DNA of 64,000 nucleotides from the NCBI GenBank assembly GCA_015066515.1, contig SVOH01000005.1, forward strand, positions 49,334 to 113,333, given 5' to 3'. Shown here piece after piece: positions 1-9,590 of this stretch. Source of the stretch: Oscillospiraceae bacterium (GTDB lineage Bacteria > Bacillota > Clostridia > Oscillospirales > Acutalibacteraceae). Made by a program: the position numbers and the translations under genes. Within the stretch, counting starts at the first letter, position 1. Each line of letters opens with the position of its first letter. The notes under the pieces were generated by a model, which made no database searches, was not told the DNA's origin, and saw only the letters and a list, made by a program, of their open reading frames with translations.

Positions 1-2
1 AC

Positions 3-818
3 GAGCAAAACTACACCACCGCACGTGACACATACGTACTCACAAAATTTGCTTTGCAAAACGACACCTTCAAAGAGGTTTGTGAAAGCACACGTCATAC
101 TGTAAACGCAAGTTTATCAGGCAAGAGAGTGCTTTCAACCACAAACTTTTTACAAGACAATACAACCAACTATTACTACACCTACGCAAAAGGTGTTAAA
201 ACAGGCTACACCGATGAGGCAGGACGCTGTCTCGTAAGCACGGCAAGCTACAACGGATATAACTATATGTGTCTTGTATTTGGTTGCCCACCAAATGAAA
301 AAAAGCACTTCACTGAAAGTTCAGATCTTTACCGTTGGGCGTTTAAAAACTTTGAATTCAAAAAGGTGGCCGATACCTCAAACCCTATAGCCGAGATTGG
401 TGTTGATTTATCACTTGATACCGACTATGTATCACTTTATGTAGAAAAGGGATTTACCACTGTTTTACCTAAAGACGCCGACGACTCTACCATTAGTATT
501 GTGCCGCATCCTATTGACCAAAGGGTTGATGCACCTATAAAAAAAGGACAGGTGCTTGGTACAGCAGACATCATCTATGCCGAGCAAGTAATAGGATCCG
601 TTAATCTTATCGCTAACGAAAATATAGAAAAAAGTGCTATGCTTACAGCCATTCGCGCCGTTAAAAATTTCTTCACCTCGTCTTATATGAAGGTGGTTTA
701 CATTATAATTGCCGCCGGCATACTTGTGTTTATACTTGCAATTATAAAACTAAACAGCAAAAGTTCTAAAAAGAGAAAAATTAAATACGTTCCTTATGAT
801 GAAAATAAAAAAAGATAA
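3..818 (+). CDS. D-alanyl-D-alanine carboxypeptidase, C-terminal part (5' end outside window)
   Basis: Penicillin-binding serine peptidase that trims the terminal D-Ala from peptidoglycan stem peptides outside the membrane. The frame is open from base 3, and the residues before the first possible start (YTTARD) already match the family, so the gene begins upstream and the SxxK and SxN motifs are not visible. Seen here: the KTG motif in GVKTGYTDEAG, a C-terminal beta domain, and a terminal membrane anchor (about 20 hydrophobic residues from VVYIIIAAG) followed by a Lys/Arg-rich tail, as in DacF-type proteins. A hairpin terminator follows directly. Confidence 0.9.
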   Translation, partial: EQNYTTARDTYVLTKFALQNDTFKEVCESTRHTVNASLSGKRVLSTTNFLQDNTTNYYYTYAKGVKTGYTDEAGRCLVSTASYNGYNYMCLVFGCPPNEKKHFTESSDLYRWAFKNFEFKKVADTSNPIAEIGVDLSLDTDYVSLYVEKGFTTVLPKDADDSTISIVPHPIDQRVDAPIKKGQVLGTADIIYAEQVIGSVNLIANENIEKSAMLTAIRAVKNFFTSSYMKVVYIIIAAGILVFILAIIKLNSKSSKKRKIKYVPYDENKKR

Positions 819-820
819 CA

Positions 821-850
821 AAAATCCCGACTTTAAAAGTCGGGATTTTT
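821..850. terminator. Bidirectional intrinsic terminator
   Basis: Inverted repeat AAAATCCCGACTT / AAGTCGGGATTTT with a T-run on both strands, lying between the convergent carboxypeptidase and pfkA genes. Confidence 0.9.
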
Positions 851-854
851 AATT

Positions 855-1814
855 TTATATTGCTGTTTCAAGTGCAATCTTAAGCATTTGCTGGTCAAGC
901 TCCTTTGTAATTGTGAGCGCTTCTTCTATTTCGTAACTAACAACACTGCTACCCTGATAAGCAACCACACGGTTTCCTTTACCCTTGTTAAGCAGTTGAA
1001 CTGCTTCATATCCCATTTGAGTAGCACGAAGCCTATCTCGAAGGGTTGGGTTACCGCCGCGCTGAACGTGACCTAGTATTGTTGCACGCGAATCAATATC
1101 GGTGGCCGCCATAATTTGCTTTGCGATATCTTCTACACCGCCAACGCCTTCAGCTACAATTACAATAAAATGCTTTTTGCCGTTTCGTTGTGCAGTTTTA
1201 ATCTTGCGAATTATACTGTCCATGCCAACAGGAACTTCGGGTATCATAATTGCGGTAGCGCCTACGGCAATACCCGTTTGCACGGCTATATATCCCGCGT
1301 GTCTACCCATAACCTCAATAACACTACAGCGTTCGTGAGACTGTGCAGTGTCACGAATTTTGTCTATCATTTCAACAGCAGTATTCATAGCGGTATCAAA
1401 GCCTATTGTATACTCTGTACAACCGATATCGTTATCTATTGTGCCCGGCACACCAATACATGGTACTCCGTGGCGCGAAAGCTGCAAAGCGCCTTTAAAC
1501 GAGCCGTCGCCGCCGATTACCACAAGACCCTCTATTCCGTGCTTTTTGCAATTTTCAACTGCTTCTAATACGCCCTCTTCTGTTCTAAACTTAGGGCAGC
1601 GAGCAGTATAAAGCACCGTACCACCACGATTTATAATGTCACAAACCGAACGTGAATCCATATCAAAAATATCATTTTCGATAAGACCTGCGTATCCGCG
1701 TCTTATACCTTTTACTGTCATCCCAAGTGAAATTGCAGTTCTAACTACGGCACGTACCGCAGCGTTCATACCGGGAGCGTCGCCCCCGCTTGTTAAAACA
1801 CCTATAGTTTTCAT
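855..1814 (-). CDS. pfkA: ATP-dependent 6-phosphofructokinase
   Basis: Phosphorylates fructose 6-phosphate to fructose 1,6-bisphosphate in glycolysis. The start at MKTIGVLTSGGDAPGMN gives 319 residues, the usual length of bacterial PfkA. A GGAGATGAT Shine-Dalgarno lies upstream, and an earlier TTG in frame is less likely. Motifs seen: GGDAPG at the ATP site, GGDGS, the catalytic region PGTIDNDI, MGRHAGYIA, and GHVQRGGNP. It is the last gene of a leftward group (dnaE then pfkA), an order common in Clostridia. No regulatory signal was seen beyond the shared terminator. Confidence 0.97.
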   Translation of the reverse strand: MKTIGVLTSGGDAPGMNAAVRAVVRTAISLGMTVKGIRRGYAGLIENDIFDMDSRSVCDIINRGGTVLYTARCPKFRTEEGVLEAVENCKKHGIEGLVVIGGDGSFKGALQLSRHGVPCIGVPGTIDNDIGCTEYTIGFDTAMNTAVEMIDKIRDTAQSHERCSVIEVMGRHAGYIAVQTGIAVGATAIMIPEVPVGMDSIIRKIKTAQRNGKKHFIVIVAEGVGGVEDIAKQIMAATDIDSRATILGHVQRGGNPTLRDRLRATQMGYEAVQLLNKGKGNRVVAYQGSSVVSYEIEEALTITKELDQQMLKIALETAI

Positions 1815-1883
1815 TTTGTATATCATCTCCAAAATATTGCCAAAGTATTATACACCATTAGTTTTGAAACTGCAACTGTTTTT

Positions 1884-4800
1884 TTACTTAGTGACTAGTT
1901 TTACATTGCTTTCTCCCAAAAGCTTTGATAACGAATCGGTAAGTGCTATTGACGACTCTACCTTTAATCTGTCAGGTGCCATAATGCGTTTGTTTGTATC
2001 CTCACAAACGATTATTACATCCTGCCCACCCTTGTGTTTCGACAATATATCACAAACATCGTTAAAAATAGGCGAATTCATACTTGGTATTTTTAAATAT
2101 AGTGTTGTTGAAGGTTCGGTTCTTTGCGCACTTTCGGGAACAACCTCTACCGATTCACATACAAGCTCGGCGTCACGGTCTTCTCGCTCACTTACTTTAC
2201 CATTAATTATAACAATACTACCCGGTACCATAATTGGTCTATAGTTCGCAAGAGTGGCCGAAAATACAATAACATCTATAACGCCTGACGTATCCTCAAT
2301 TGTAGTATAGGCAATAGTATTTTTATTTTTTAACTGCTTAAGTTTAATATCACCCAATACGCCAACAATACTTATCCGTCTGCCGTCGGTGATTTTTTTA
2401 GAAATTATGTCAGCAATAGGAATAAATCTTGCGTTTTTTGCAAAGGTACGATAGCTATTCATAGGATGCCCCGTCAAATACATACCTGTCGCTGCTTTTT
2501 CCATGGCAAGCAACTCGGCGCGAGGCATCTCTTCGATATGTGTAAGTTCAAAGCTCATATTATCGCTACTACTGTCAAATAAATCCATTTGATTTTTAGA
2601 AGAAAAACGCTCGGTTTCCTCAACAACCGACAAAACCTTATCAATATTGTATAGCATTTTGCGTCGGTTATCCTCTAAAGTGTCCATAGCGCCGCTTTTT
2701 ATAAGTCCTTCAAGTGCACGACGATTAAAGTTATGACTATAGTTACGGGAACAAAAATCATACATAGAGGTATATTTCCCATTTTTACGCTCAGCTATAA
2801 GTTGATTTATGAGATTTGAACCAAGGTTTTTTATGGCCAATAATCCAAAACGGATATTTTTATCGCTTGCTGTAAAATTCTCATAGCTGTCGTTTACCGA
2901 CGGCGGTAAAATTTTTATACCCATACGCTTGCACTCGGTAGTATATTGCGATATTTTACCCGCACTATCAAGAACGCTGGTAAGAAGCGCCGCAAAATAT
3001 TCGGTAGGATAGTGGCACTTTAAATATGCTGTTCGATACGCTACAACAGCGTAAGCCGCTGCATGAGATTTGTTAAATGCATATGAGCTAAAAGCCGAAA
3101 TCTCATCAAAAAGCTTTTCTGCTACCGACTCGCTGACACCGCGATTTACCGCACCTTCACATATTACGTTGCCGTTTTCATCCTTTTCACCATAGATAAA
3201 AGCGTTGCGTTCGCGGGCTAAAACATCGTGCTTTTTCTTTGACATTGCACGACGCACAATATCTGCACGACCCAGCGAATACCCTGCAAGACTGCGAAAT
3301 ATCTGCATCACCTGCTCTTGATAAACAATACAACCGTAAGTTACGTTGAGTATGGGCTCGAGTAGTGGAGTGTCGTATTTTACATCGCTAGGATTATGAC
3401 GGTTATGAATATATCTAGGTATAGAATCCATCGGTCCAGGTCGGTAAAGAGAAATAATCGCAATCAAGTCCTCTATCGTTTCGGGGCGAAATTTACGCAT
3501 TACATTTTTCATTCCATCCGATTCGAACTGAAATACGCCATCGGTATAACCGTCGCCCATCATTTTAAAGGTAGCCGCATCATCAAGCGGAATTTTTTCT
3601 ATATCAAACTGAGGATTTTTCTTTCTTATGTCATTTTGTGTGTCCTCAATTACGGTAAGGTTGCGCAACCCCAAAAAGTCCATTTTAAGAAGGCCCAACT
3701 CGTCGAGTGCAGTCATAGTGTACTGCGTCACTACCGATTCATCATTTGTGGCGAGCGGAACATAGTCGCTAACAGGACGGTCAGATATAACCACTCCTGC
3801 CGCATGTGTCGAAGCGTGACGAGGCATACCCTCCAGCTTGATTGCCATATCAATCAAATCTTTTATAAGTGTGTCGCCATCATAAAGATTTTTAAGTTCT
3901 TTTGAGCCTGCAAGTGCTCGCTCAAGCGTCATACCTGGTGACTGCGGTATCAACTTTGCCGTTTTATCACAGGTGGCATACGGTATGTCCATAGCGCGAC
4001 CAACATCGCGCACAGCTGCCCGCGCCGCCATAGTACCAAAAGTTACTATTTGGGCAACGTGATCGTCACCGTATTTTTCTATTACGTAATCTATAACCTT
4101 TTGACGATTCACATAACAAAAATCTACGTCAAAATCAGGCATAGAAACACGCTCTGGATTTAAAAAGCGCTCAAAAAGCAGGTTGTATTTAATTGGGTCG
4201 ACACCTGTAATACCAATACAATATGCCGCAAGACTACCCGCACCGGAACCACGCCCGGGACCTACGGGTATATTATGTGTTTTTGCATAGTTTATAAAAT
4301 CCCAAACTATAAGATAATAATCAACATACCCCATTTTATTAATAACCGACAATTCATATTCAAGCCTGTCGGTCACTTCTTTTGCAGGGCTATTACCATA
4401 ATTTTTATACAGTCCATCATAGCATTTGCGTCTAAAATACTCATAATGGTCTTCCCCACCCGTATCAAAAAAAGGTAATTTAATCTTACCAAATTCAAAC
4501 TCAACATTGCATCTGTCGGCTATTTTCTGTGTGTTTGATATGGCATCAGGTAATGTTGGGAACGCATTTCGCATTTCTTGCTCGGTTTTTAAATAAAACT
4601 CTTCTGTTTGAAATTCGAGATTGTTTTTATCGCCTATTTTACTGCCTGTTTGTACGCACAGTAAAACCTTGTGCATAAAGCTATCGTCTTTTTCAATATA
4701 ATGGACATCGTTTGTAGCAACAAGCGGTATATTCAATTCTCGTGAAAGTCTTTGAACATAAGCATTAACGGTTGCCTGTTCCTTTATTCCGTGGTCCTGT

Positions 4801-5321
4801 ATTTCTAAAAAGTAATTATCTTCACCAAATATATTTTTATACCAAAGGGCTGTTTCTTTGGCTTTTTCGTATTCACCGTTCATAATAGCTCGTGGAATTT
4901 CGCCCGCAAGGCAGGCAGACAGCGCTATAAGTCCTGTATGATGCTTTTCCAAAAGCTCGCGATCAACACGTGGTCTTGTATAAAAGCCTTCGGTAAATCC
5001 TGCAGATACTAATTTGATAAGATTTTGGTAGCCCTCGTTATTTTCGCAAAGCAATACAAGGTGGCTGTAATTGCCACCCTCTATTTTTTGTTTTTCAAAA
5101 CGGCTACTCGGCGCAACATATACCTCACAGCCTATTATTGGCTTTATGCCTCTTTTCTTTGCCGCTTTGTAAAAATCAATAGTACCGTACATAACACCGT
5201 GGTCGGTAAGCGCTACCGCTGTTTGACCCCGTTCCGCTACGGCATCCATAAGCTTATTTATACGGCAGCAGCCGTCAAGCAAGCTATATTCAGTATGCAA
5301 ATGCAAATGTACAAAGGCCAC
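1884..5321 (-). CDS. dnaE: DNA polymerase III alpha subunit, DnaE type
   Basis: Replicative polymerase of the C family. The N-terminal PHP domain begins HLHTEYSLLDG. The polymerase aspartates are in PDFDVDF (about residues 394-400) and KMDFLGL (about 548). A helix-hairpin-helix region and an OB-fold follow near residues 970-1060. At 1145 residues it matches full-length DnaE and lacks the inserted exonuclease of PolC. The start is GTG, preceded by AAAGGAAGTG. It lies 16 bases after whiA and is followed by pfkA, probably in one transcription unit. Confidence 0.96.
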   Translation of the reverse strand: MAFVHLHLHTEYSLLDGCCRINKLMDAVAERGQTAVALTDHGVMYGTIDFYKAAKKRGIKPIIGCEVYVAPSSRFEKQKIEGGNYSHLVLLCENNEGYQNLIKLVSAGFTEGFYTRPRVDRELLEKHHTGLIALSACLAGEIPRAIMNGEYEKAKETALWYKNIFGEDNYFLEIQDHGIKEQATVNAYVQRLSRELNIPLVATNDVHYIEKDDSFMHKVLLCVQTGSKIGDKNNLEFQTEEFYLKTEQEMRNAFPTLPDAISNTQKIADRCNVEFEFGKIKLPFFDTGGEDHYEYFRRKCYDGLYKNYGNSPAKEVTDRLEYELSVINKMGYVDYYLIVWDFINYAKTHNIPVGPGRGSGAGSLAAYCIGITGVDPIKYNLLFERFLNPERVSMPDFDVDFCYVNRQKVIDYVIEKYGDDHVAQIVTFGTMAARAAVRDVGRAMDIPYATCDKTAKLIPQSPGMTLERALAGSKELKNLYDGDTLIKDLIDMAIKLEGMPRHASTHAAGVVISDRPVSDYVPLATNDESVVTQYTMTALDELGLLKMDFLGLRNLTVIEDTQNDIRKKNPQFDIEKIPLDDAATFKMMGDGYTDGVFQFESDGMKNVMRKFRPETIEDLIAIISLYRPGPMDSIPRYIHNRHNPSDVKYDTPLLEPILNVTYGCIVYQEQVMQIFRSLAGYSLGRADIVRRAMSKKKHDVLARERNAFIYGEKDENGNVICEGAVNRGVSESVAEKLFDEISAFSSYAFNKSHAAAYAVVAYRTAYLKCHYPTEYFAALLTSVLDSAGKISQYTTECKRMGIKILPPSVNDSYENFTASDKNIRFGLLAIKNLGSNLINQLIAERKNGKYTSMYDFCSRNYSHNFNRRALEGLIKSGAMDTLEDNRRKMLYNIDKVLSVVEETERFSSKNQMDLFDSSSDNMSFELTHIEEMPRAELLAMEKAATGMYLTGHPMNSYRTFAKNARFIPIADIISKKITDGRRISIVGVLGDIKLKQLKNKNTIAYTTIEDTSGVIDVIVFSATLANYRPIMVPGSIVIINGKVSEREDRDAELVCESVEVVPESAQRTEPSTTLYLKIPSMNSPIFNDVCDILSKHKGGQDVIIVCEDTNKRIMAPDRLKVESSIALTDSLSKLLGESNVKLVTK

Positions 5322-5337
5322 GCCGTATTCACTTCCT

Positions 5338-6234
5338 TTATCTTGAAATTATATCTTCGTATATTTCTAATATTTTTTTAAGCCGATGATTAATTCCCGA
5401 AACAGTAACCTTATCGGGTGAATTTTTACACAAATCTTTAAGCGAGCTTTCGGGATATTTCAGTCGTAAATTTGCGGCGGCTATAAGCTCGTCCGGTAAC
5501 GATGACAGCATATCTCGTTTAATCAGATATTCAATCGCCGCACGCTGCTTTATTGATGCTTCGATTGTTTTATTTATGTTTGCACCGTCGCAATTAAACA
5601 TACGGTTTGTCTTGTTGTTTGCCTCTTTAATCATAGTGGTTTCTATAAGTTCAAAACTACGCATTGAAGCACCCATAAGCGCCAATAAATTTATTATCAT
5701 CTCACTACGCTTTATATATACAACAAAACCATTACCTCTGGTAGAAATGTTGGCTTTTACCTCGTGACGCGATAAAATATCACGTAACTCATAGGCCAAA
5801 GCCTCACTTTTTACGGAAAAATCCACTCTATAATCTTTTTCAGGGTCGCTCATCTGACCGCAAGACAAAAACGCGCCACGAACAAATGCTGCCTCACAGC
5901 ACGCGCGATTAAAAAACTCGTGGCTTATTTTTCCCTCTACCATTCCAAAATCCACCGATGCCAATATCCTAAGTCGATCAATTTCGTCCGACACCTCTGC
6001 GCGATAGGTGATTTTTTTACCCTCGTTCTTTACAACTCGCACATCAGCTCCATAGCTTTTTTGTACCATTGTAGAGTAAAGCTCTGTAACGGACTGACTC
6101 TCGCTTTGCATAGATATTTTTTTTGATGTAAACGCCCTGCCAAACAGTAACAATCCATAGGTAAGTGCCTGCATACAGCAGCGTGATACCCTTATTTCAC
6201 TAAGCTCGGCCTTTAAATCTGAACAAAATGACAT
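5338..6234 (-). CDS. whiA: WhiA-family DNA-binding protein
   Basis: WhiA proteins carry a degenerate LAGLIDADG homing-endonuclease fold and a C-terminal helix-turn-helix. They act in sporulation (actinomycetes) or chromosome segregation and division (Firmicutes). The 298-residue product has the family N-terminus (MSFCSDLKAELSEI) and the C-terminal HTH region NLRLKYPESSLKDL. It sits directly downstream of the RapZ-like gene with only 3 bases between, consistent with the conserved murB-rapZ-yvcK-whiA neighbourhood, but yvcK is absent. Confidence 0.93.
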   Translation of the reverse strand: MSFCSDLKAELSEIRVSRCCMQALTYGLLLFGRAFTSKKISMQSESQSVTELYSTMVQKSYGADVRVVKNEGKKITYRAEVSDEIDRLRILASVDFGMVEGKISHEFFNRACCEAAFVRGAFLSCGQMSDPEKDYRVDFSVKSEALAYELRDILSRHEVKANISTRGNGFVVYIKRSEMIINLLALMGASMRSFELIETTMIKEANNKTNRMFNCDGANINKTIEASIKQRAAIEYLIKRDMLSSLPDELIAAANLRLKYPESSLKDLCKNSPDKVTVSGINHRLKKILEIYEDIISR

Positions 6235-6237
6235 AAT

Positions 6238-6612
6238 TTAATCCTCTATATTTATATCGCGGTGAAAGCTATATGCATCATAACCGTTTTGTTTTAAAAA
6301 CTCACTTACTTCCACAGCAAACGTAACCGACCTATGATGTCCACCCGTACAACCAAACGATACTGTAAGTTTTTCAACACCGTATTTTTCTTTTATAGGT
6401 ATAACAAACAAAAGTATGTCGATAACCTTTTTTAAATATTCCTGTGCACTCTCATCAGCAAGAATGTAATCGCGCACCGGCTTGTCCAATCCGGTTTTAT
6501 ACTTTAAACTGTCTATGTAAAAAGGATTAGGCAGACAGCGCACATCAAAAACAAACTCACTTTGCGCGTCTGCCCCGTTTTTAAATCCAAAGGATCTACA
6601 TTCAATTTTCAT
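6238..6612 (-). CDS. Stand-alone RapZ/YvcJ C-terminal domain protein
   Basis: The 124 residues match only the C-terminal half of RapZ/YvcJ. Family features include DVRCLPNPFYIDSLK, the glycine-rich VSFGCTGGHHRSV, and the terminal helix EFLKQNGYDAYSFHRDI. The N-terminal P-loop nucleotide-binding domain of the roughly 290-residue family is missing. The upstream DNA is murB coding sequence up to 5 bases before the start, so the domain has not merely been frame-shifted away. The ATG has a good AGGAAGAAAG ribosome site. In E. coli the C-terminal domain binds sRNA and GlcN6P. The role here is unknown. Confidence 0.85.
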   Translation of the reverse strand: MKIECRSFGFKNGADAQSEFVFDVRCLPNPFYIDSLKYKTGLDKPVRDYILADESAQEYLKKVIDILLFVIPIKEKYGVEKLTVSFGCTGGHHRSVTFAVEVSEFLKQNGYDAYSFHRDINIED

Positions 6613-6616
6613 TTAA

Positions 6617-7522
6617 TTACTTTCTTCCTACAAATATAACCTCTGGTTCTAATAGGACACCGTCAGCCGCTTTTACCGTGTGTTTTATTTTATCTATAAG
6701 CGCAAGCACATCACAGCACGTAGCATTACCTCGGTTTATGACAAAGCCTGCGTGCTTTTCGCTTACCTGCGCATCGCCTACCGACACACCCTTTAGGTTG
6801 TTTTGCTCTATAAGTGCTCCTGCAAAATAACCATCAGGGCGTTTAAACGTACTGCCGGCGCTTGGATATTCAAGCGGTTGCTTATCACGTCTGCGAGCAA
6901 AAACATCATCCATTTCTGCTTTTATTGCCGTAGCATCGCCAAACCGCAGTTTCATTGTAACGCTTGTGATTATTAAATTACTATTATTAAATACACTTGT
7001 TCTGTACCCGAGATTCATTTCAGATACAGAAAATTCACGCAAATTACCAAAACTGTCAAGAGCAGTGGCGGATACCACAACCTGTGACATTTCACCGCCA
7101 TATGCACCTGCGTTCATATAAAGAGCGCCACCAATAGTGCCCGGTATGCCATAAGCAAACTGAAGCCCTGCAAGTGCCGATTTTTGCGCTTCAAGACACA
7201 CAGCACGAAGGCTGGCACCCGCACCGCAAATCAGAGTTTCACCCTCGATTTTTATGTTATCTAGTCCGTCAAGGCTGATTACCAACCCCTCAATACCCTT
7301 ATCTGACACCAAAAGATTAGAACCCTTGCCCAATATAAAATATGGCGTATCATACTCCTTTGCAAAAGCAACAACCAATTTTAATTCATCATAGGACCTA
7401 ACCTTAACAAACACATCGGCATTACCGCCTATCTTAAAGGTGGTATGTCGGCTCATAGGCTCATTTAAACTATATTCAATTTTACACTCATTTAATCTGT
7501 TTTTCAGATTATCTATTTGCAT
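6617..7522 (-). CDS. murB: UDP-N-acetylenolpyruvoylglucosamine reductase
   Basis: FAD- and NADPH-dependent enzyme of peptidoglycan precursor synthesis, forming UDP-MurNAc. The 301 residues include the FAD-binding HTTFKIGG start, LGKGSNLLVSD, GIPGTIGGALYMNAGAYGGEM, the FKRPDGYFAGALIEQ segment and the C-terminal EPEVIFVG with its catalytic Glu. This is the short type II MurB usual in Firmicutes. It lies between the ROK kinase and the RapZ-domain gene in one leftward group. Confidence 0.97.
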   Translation of the reverse strand: MQIDNLKNRLNECKIEYSLNEPMSRHTTFKIGGNADVFVKVRSYDELKLVVAFAKEYDTPYFILGKGSNLLVSDKGIEGLVISLDGLDNIKIEGETLICGAGASLRAVCLEAQKSALAGLQFAYGIPGTIGGALYMNAGAYGGEMSQVVVSATALDSFGNLREFSVSEMNLGYRTSVFNNSNLIITSVTMKLRFGDATAIKAEMDDVFARRRDKQPLEYPSAGSTFKRPDGYFAGALIEQNNLKGVSVGDAQVSEKHAGFVINRGNATCCDVLALIDKIKHTVKAADGVLLEPEVIFVGRK

Positions 7523-7531
7523 AAAATCACC

Positions 7532-8491
7532 TTATTTTTCGTAAAGATTACAAAGATATGCAGCACCTATAATACCTGCGTCGTTACCAAGATCGGCAGT
7601 TTTTATAACTGTTTTTGTTTTCATATGACGAGCGTAATTTTCACCCTCGACATACTCGTTAATTGGGTCGGTAAGATACTCGCCTTCTTTAGAAATGCCA
7701 CCGCCTATGCATATAACATCGGGTTGAAAAATGTCAAGTACATTTGCAACACCAACCGCAATATAACGAATATATTCGTCCACAACCATAGCGCCAACAC
7801 GGTCACCAAGTCGTTTTGCCTTAAAGGCAGTTCTGCCGCCGGCATTGTTTATATCGCCGTCGCATATTTCCCACATTCTGCTGCTTTTGTAGCGCATCAT
7901 TGCCTGCTTTGTCTGACGAACCAACGCAGTAGCCGAAGCATAGGTTTCCCAACAGCCAAAACGACCACAGGTGCAAGCCTGACCGCCCATTTGTATAACA
8001 GTGTGACCAAGTTCGCCACCGGCCCCGTTAGAACCGGAATAAATTTTGCCGTCAATAATAATACCGCCGCCAACACCGGTGCCGAGTGTGATTGCAATAA
8101 AGTTTTTAGTACCCTTACCGGCACCCGCAATATACTCGCCGTATGCTGCAGCATTGGCATCGTTTTCTACGTAAAACTTTTTACCGGTCTTTTCAAAAAG
8201 CATTTGACCGAGCGGCAAATCGTAAAATTCAAGATTGTTAGAATATGGCACATTGCCTGTTTCGTGCTCAATAGAGCCAGGACATCCAACGCCAAAGCCG
8301 TCAATATCGTCAATGGTAATTTCGGCATTTTTAATTGCTTCGTAAGCGGTAGCTACCAAATCATCAACAATTTCTTCGGCTGGACGTGGTAAATTTGTTT
8401 TTTTGCTTGCAGTTGCTATTATTCTATATTTTTCATCAACGACACCTGCTACTATATTAGTGCCGCCTAAATCTATACCTAATTTATACAT
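7532..8491 (-). CDS. ROK-family glucokinase
   Basis: Phosphorylates glucose or a related hexose with ATP. The 319-residue protein begins with the phosphate-binding loop LGIDLGGTNIVAGVV, has the catalytic ENDANAAAYGE segment, and carries the ROK zinc signature CTCGRFGCWETYAS. There is no N-terminal helix-turn-helix, so it is an enzyme rather than a ROK repressor. It is 15 bases from hprK and 9 from murB, with a good AGGAG site. Glucose specificity is inferred from the family. Confidence 0.93.
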   Translation of the reverse strand: MYKLGIDLGGTNIVAGVVDEKYRIIATASKKTNLPRPAEEIVDDLVATAYEAIKNAEITIDDIDGFGVGCPGSIEHETGNVPYSNNLEFYDLPLGQMLFEKTGKKFYVENDANAAAYGEYIAGAGKGTKNFIAITLGTGVGGGIIIDGKIYSGSNGAGGELGHTVIQMGGQACTCGRFGCWETYASATALVRQTKQAMMRYKSSRMWEICDGDINNAGGRTAFKAKRLGDRVGAMVVDEYIRYIAVGVANVLDIFQPDVICIGGGISKEGEYLTDPINEYVEGENYARHMKTKTVIKTADLGNDAGIIGAAYLCNLYEK

Positions 8492-8506
8492 TACTATTCT
8501 CCTAAT

Positions 8507-9469
8507 TTAAAATGGTTTTACTGTTGTTTCTTCACTCTTTTTAAAGTCATTTTCCATACCAAGTCGACTAAGAAGGTCTTCGGCCGCATTGTAACCAAGC
8601 TTTTTCTGACGACTATTCATTGCAGCAACCTCGATGATTACCGCCAAATTTCTACCAGGCTTTACTGGAATTGTAAGCGAAGGAATATTAAGACCCAGTA
8701 TTTCGGTAGTCTGGTTTTCAAGACCCATACGGTCGTACGCCTTGTTTACATCCCAAGGCTCCATATTTATTACAAGGTCGATTTTCTCGGTTAGTTTTAC
8801 CGCACCCACACCAAAAATACGGCTTGCGTTAATAATTCCTATGCCACGAAGCTCAATAAAATGACGAATATTATCGGGTGCTGTACCCACAAGAGATTTG
8901 CTTGATACTCGGCGAATTTCTACCGCATCATCAGCTATAAGACGGTGACCGCGCTTTACAAGCTCAATGGCTGTTTCACTCTTACCAACACCGCTTTCAC
9001 CAAGCAGTAATATACCCTCGCCATAAACCTCTACCAAAACACCATGACGTGTAATTCGAGGCGCTAAATGAAGATTTAAAAATGCAATAAGTGCCGCCTC
9101 AAAATCAGAGGTTGAATCTGCCGTTACCATAAGAGGCACTTCGTGTTTTTTAGCAAGCTCAGCATAAATATCATCACCAGCAAGATTTCTTGCAATGACA
9201 ACTGCTGCCGGCTTTTTGACAAAAAATTCATCGATGCACTGATATCGCTTATCCTTTGTAAAGCGTTGTAAAAAGCCTATTTCGTTCATACCCAAGATTT
9301 GTATTCTTTTTGCGTCAAAAAATTCGTAATATCCCGCAAGATGAAGACCAGGTCTGTTTGTTTCGGTAGATGAAATCAAAATATCATCAGCGCTTTGCGG
9401 CATATTTAGAACTTCTAACGAAAATTCCTTAATAATTCTTGCCAGCGAGATAGAATAATCGGTTTTCAT
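8507..9469 (-). CDS. hprK: HPr kinase/phosphorylase
   Basis: Phosphorylates and dephosphorylates Ser46 of HPr, the switch for carbon catabolite control in Firmicutes. The 320-residue protein has the Walker A loop GESGVGKSE, the following IADDAVEIRR segment, and the HprK signature IELRGIGIINASRIFG. It is the first gene of a leftward run that continues through the ROK kinase and murB. A GGAGG site lies upstream of the ATG, and an extended TGTATAAT sequence in the 120-base upstream gap could be its -10 element. Confidence 0.96.
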   Translation of the reverse strand: MKTDYSISLARIIKEFSLEVLNMPQSADDILISSTETNRPGLHLAGYYEFFDAKRIQILGMNEIGFLQRFTKDKRYQCIDEFFVKKPAAVVIARNLAGDDIYAELAKKHEVPLMVTADSTSDFEAALIAFLNLHLAPRITRHGVLVEVYGEGILLLGESGVGKSETAIELVKRGHRLIADDAVEIRRVSSKSLVGTAPDNIRHFIELRGIGIINASRIFGVGAVKLTEKIDLVINMEPWDVNKAYDRMGLENQTTEILGLNIPSLTIPVKPGRNLAVIIEVAAMNSRQKKLGYNAAEDLLSRLGMENDFKKSEETTVKPF

Positions 9470-9560
9470 AAATATCCTCCTATATTCGCATATAGATATA
9501 ATTATACATAATTATTGTAACATATAAAATATCAAAAAACAATATATTTTAAAAATATAA

Positions 9561-9585
9561 AACTCCGCCTTATGAAAGCGGAGTT
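9561..9585. terminator. Intrinsic terminator after the DUF4091 gene pair
   Basis: Stem AACTCCGC / GCGGAGTT followed on the minus strand by TTTTATATTTTT, just beyond the stop of the downstream DUF4091 gene. Confidence 0.85.
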
Positions 9586-9590
9586 TTACA

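Noticed and set aside
1636..2244. Long rightward reading frame opposite pfkA and dnaE
   Set aside because: It is antisense to two certain genes, with no ribosome site and no family features.
7517..8392. Rightward 291-codon reading frame opposite the ROK kinase
   Set aside because: Antisense shadow of a clearly coding gene. Composition is Cys/Phe/Thr-rich, typical of antisense frames.
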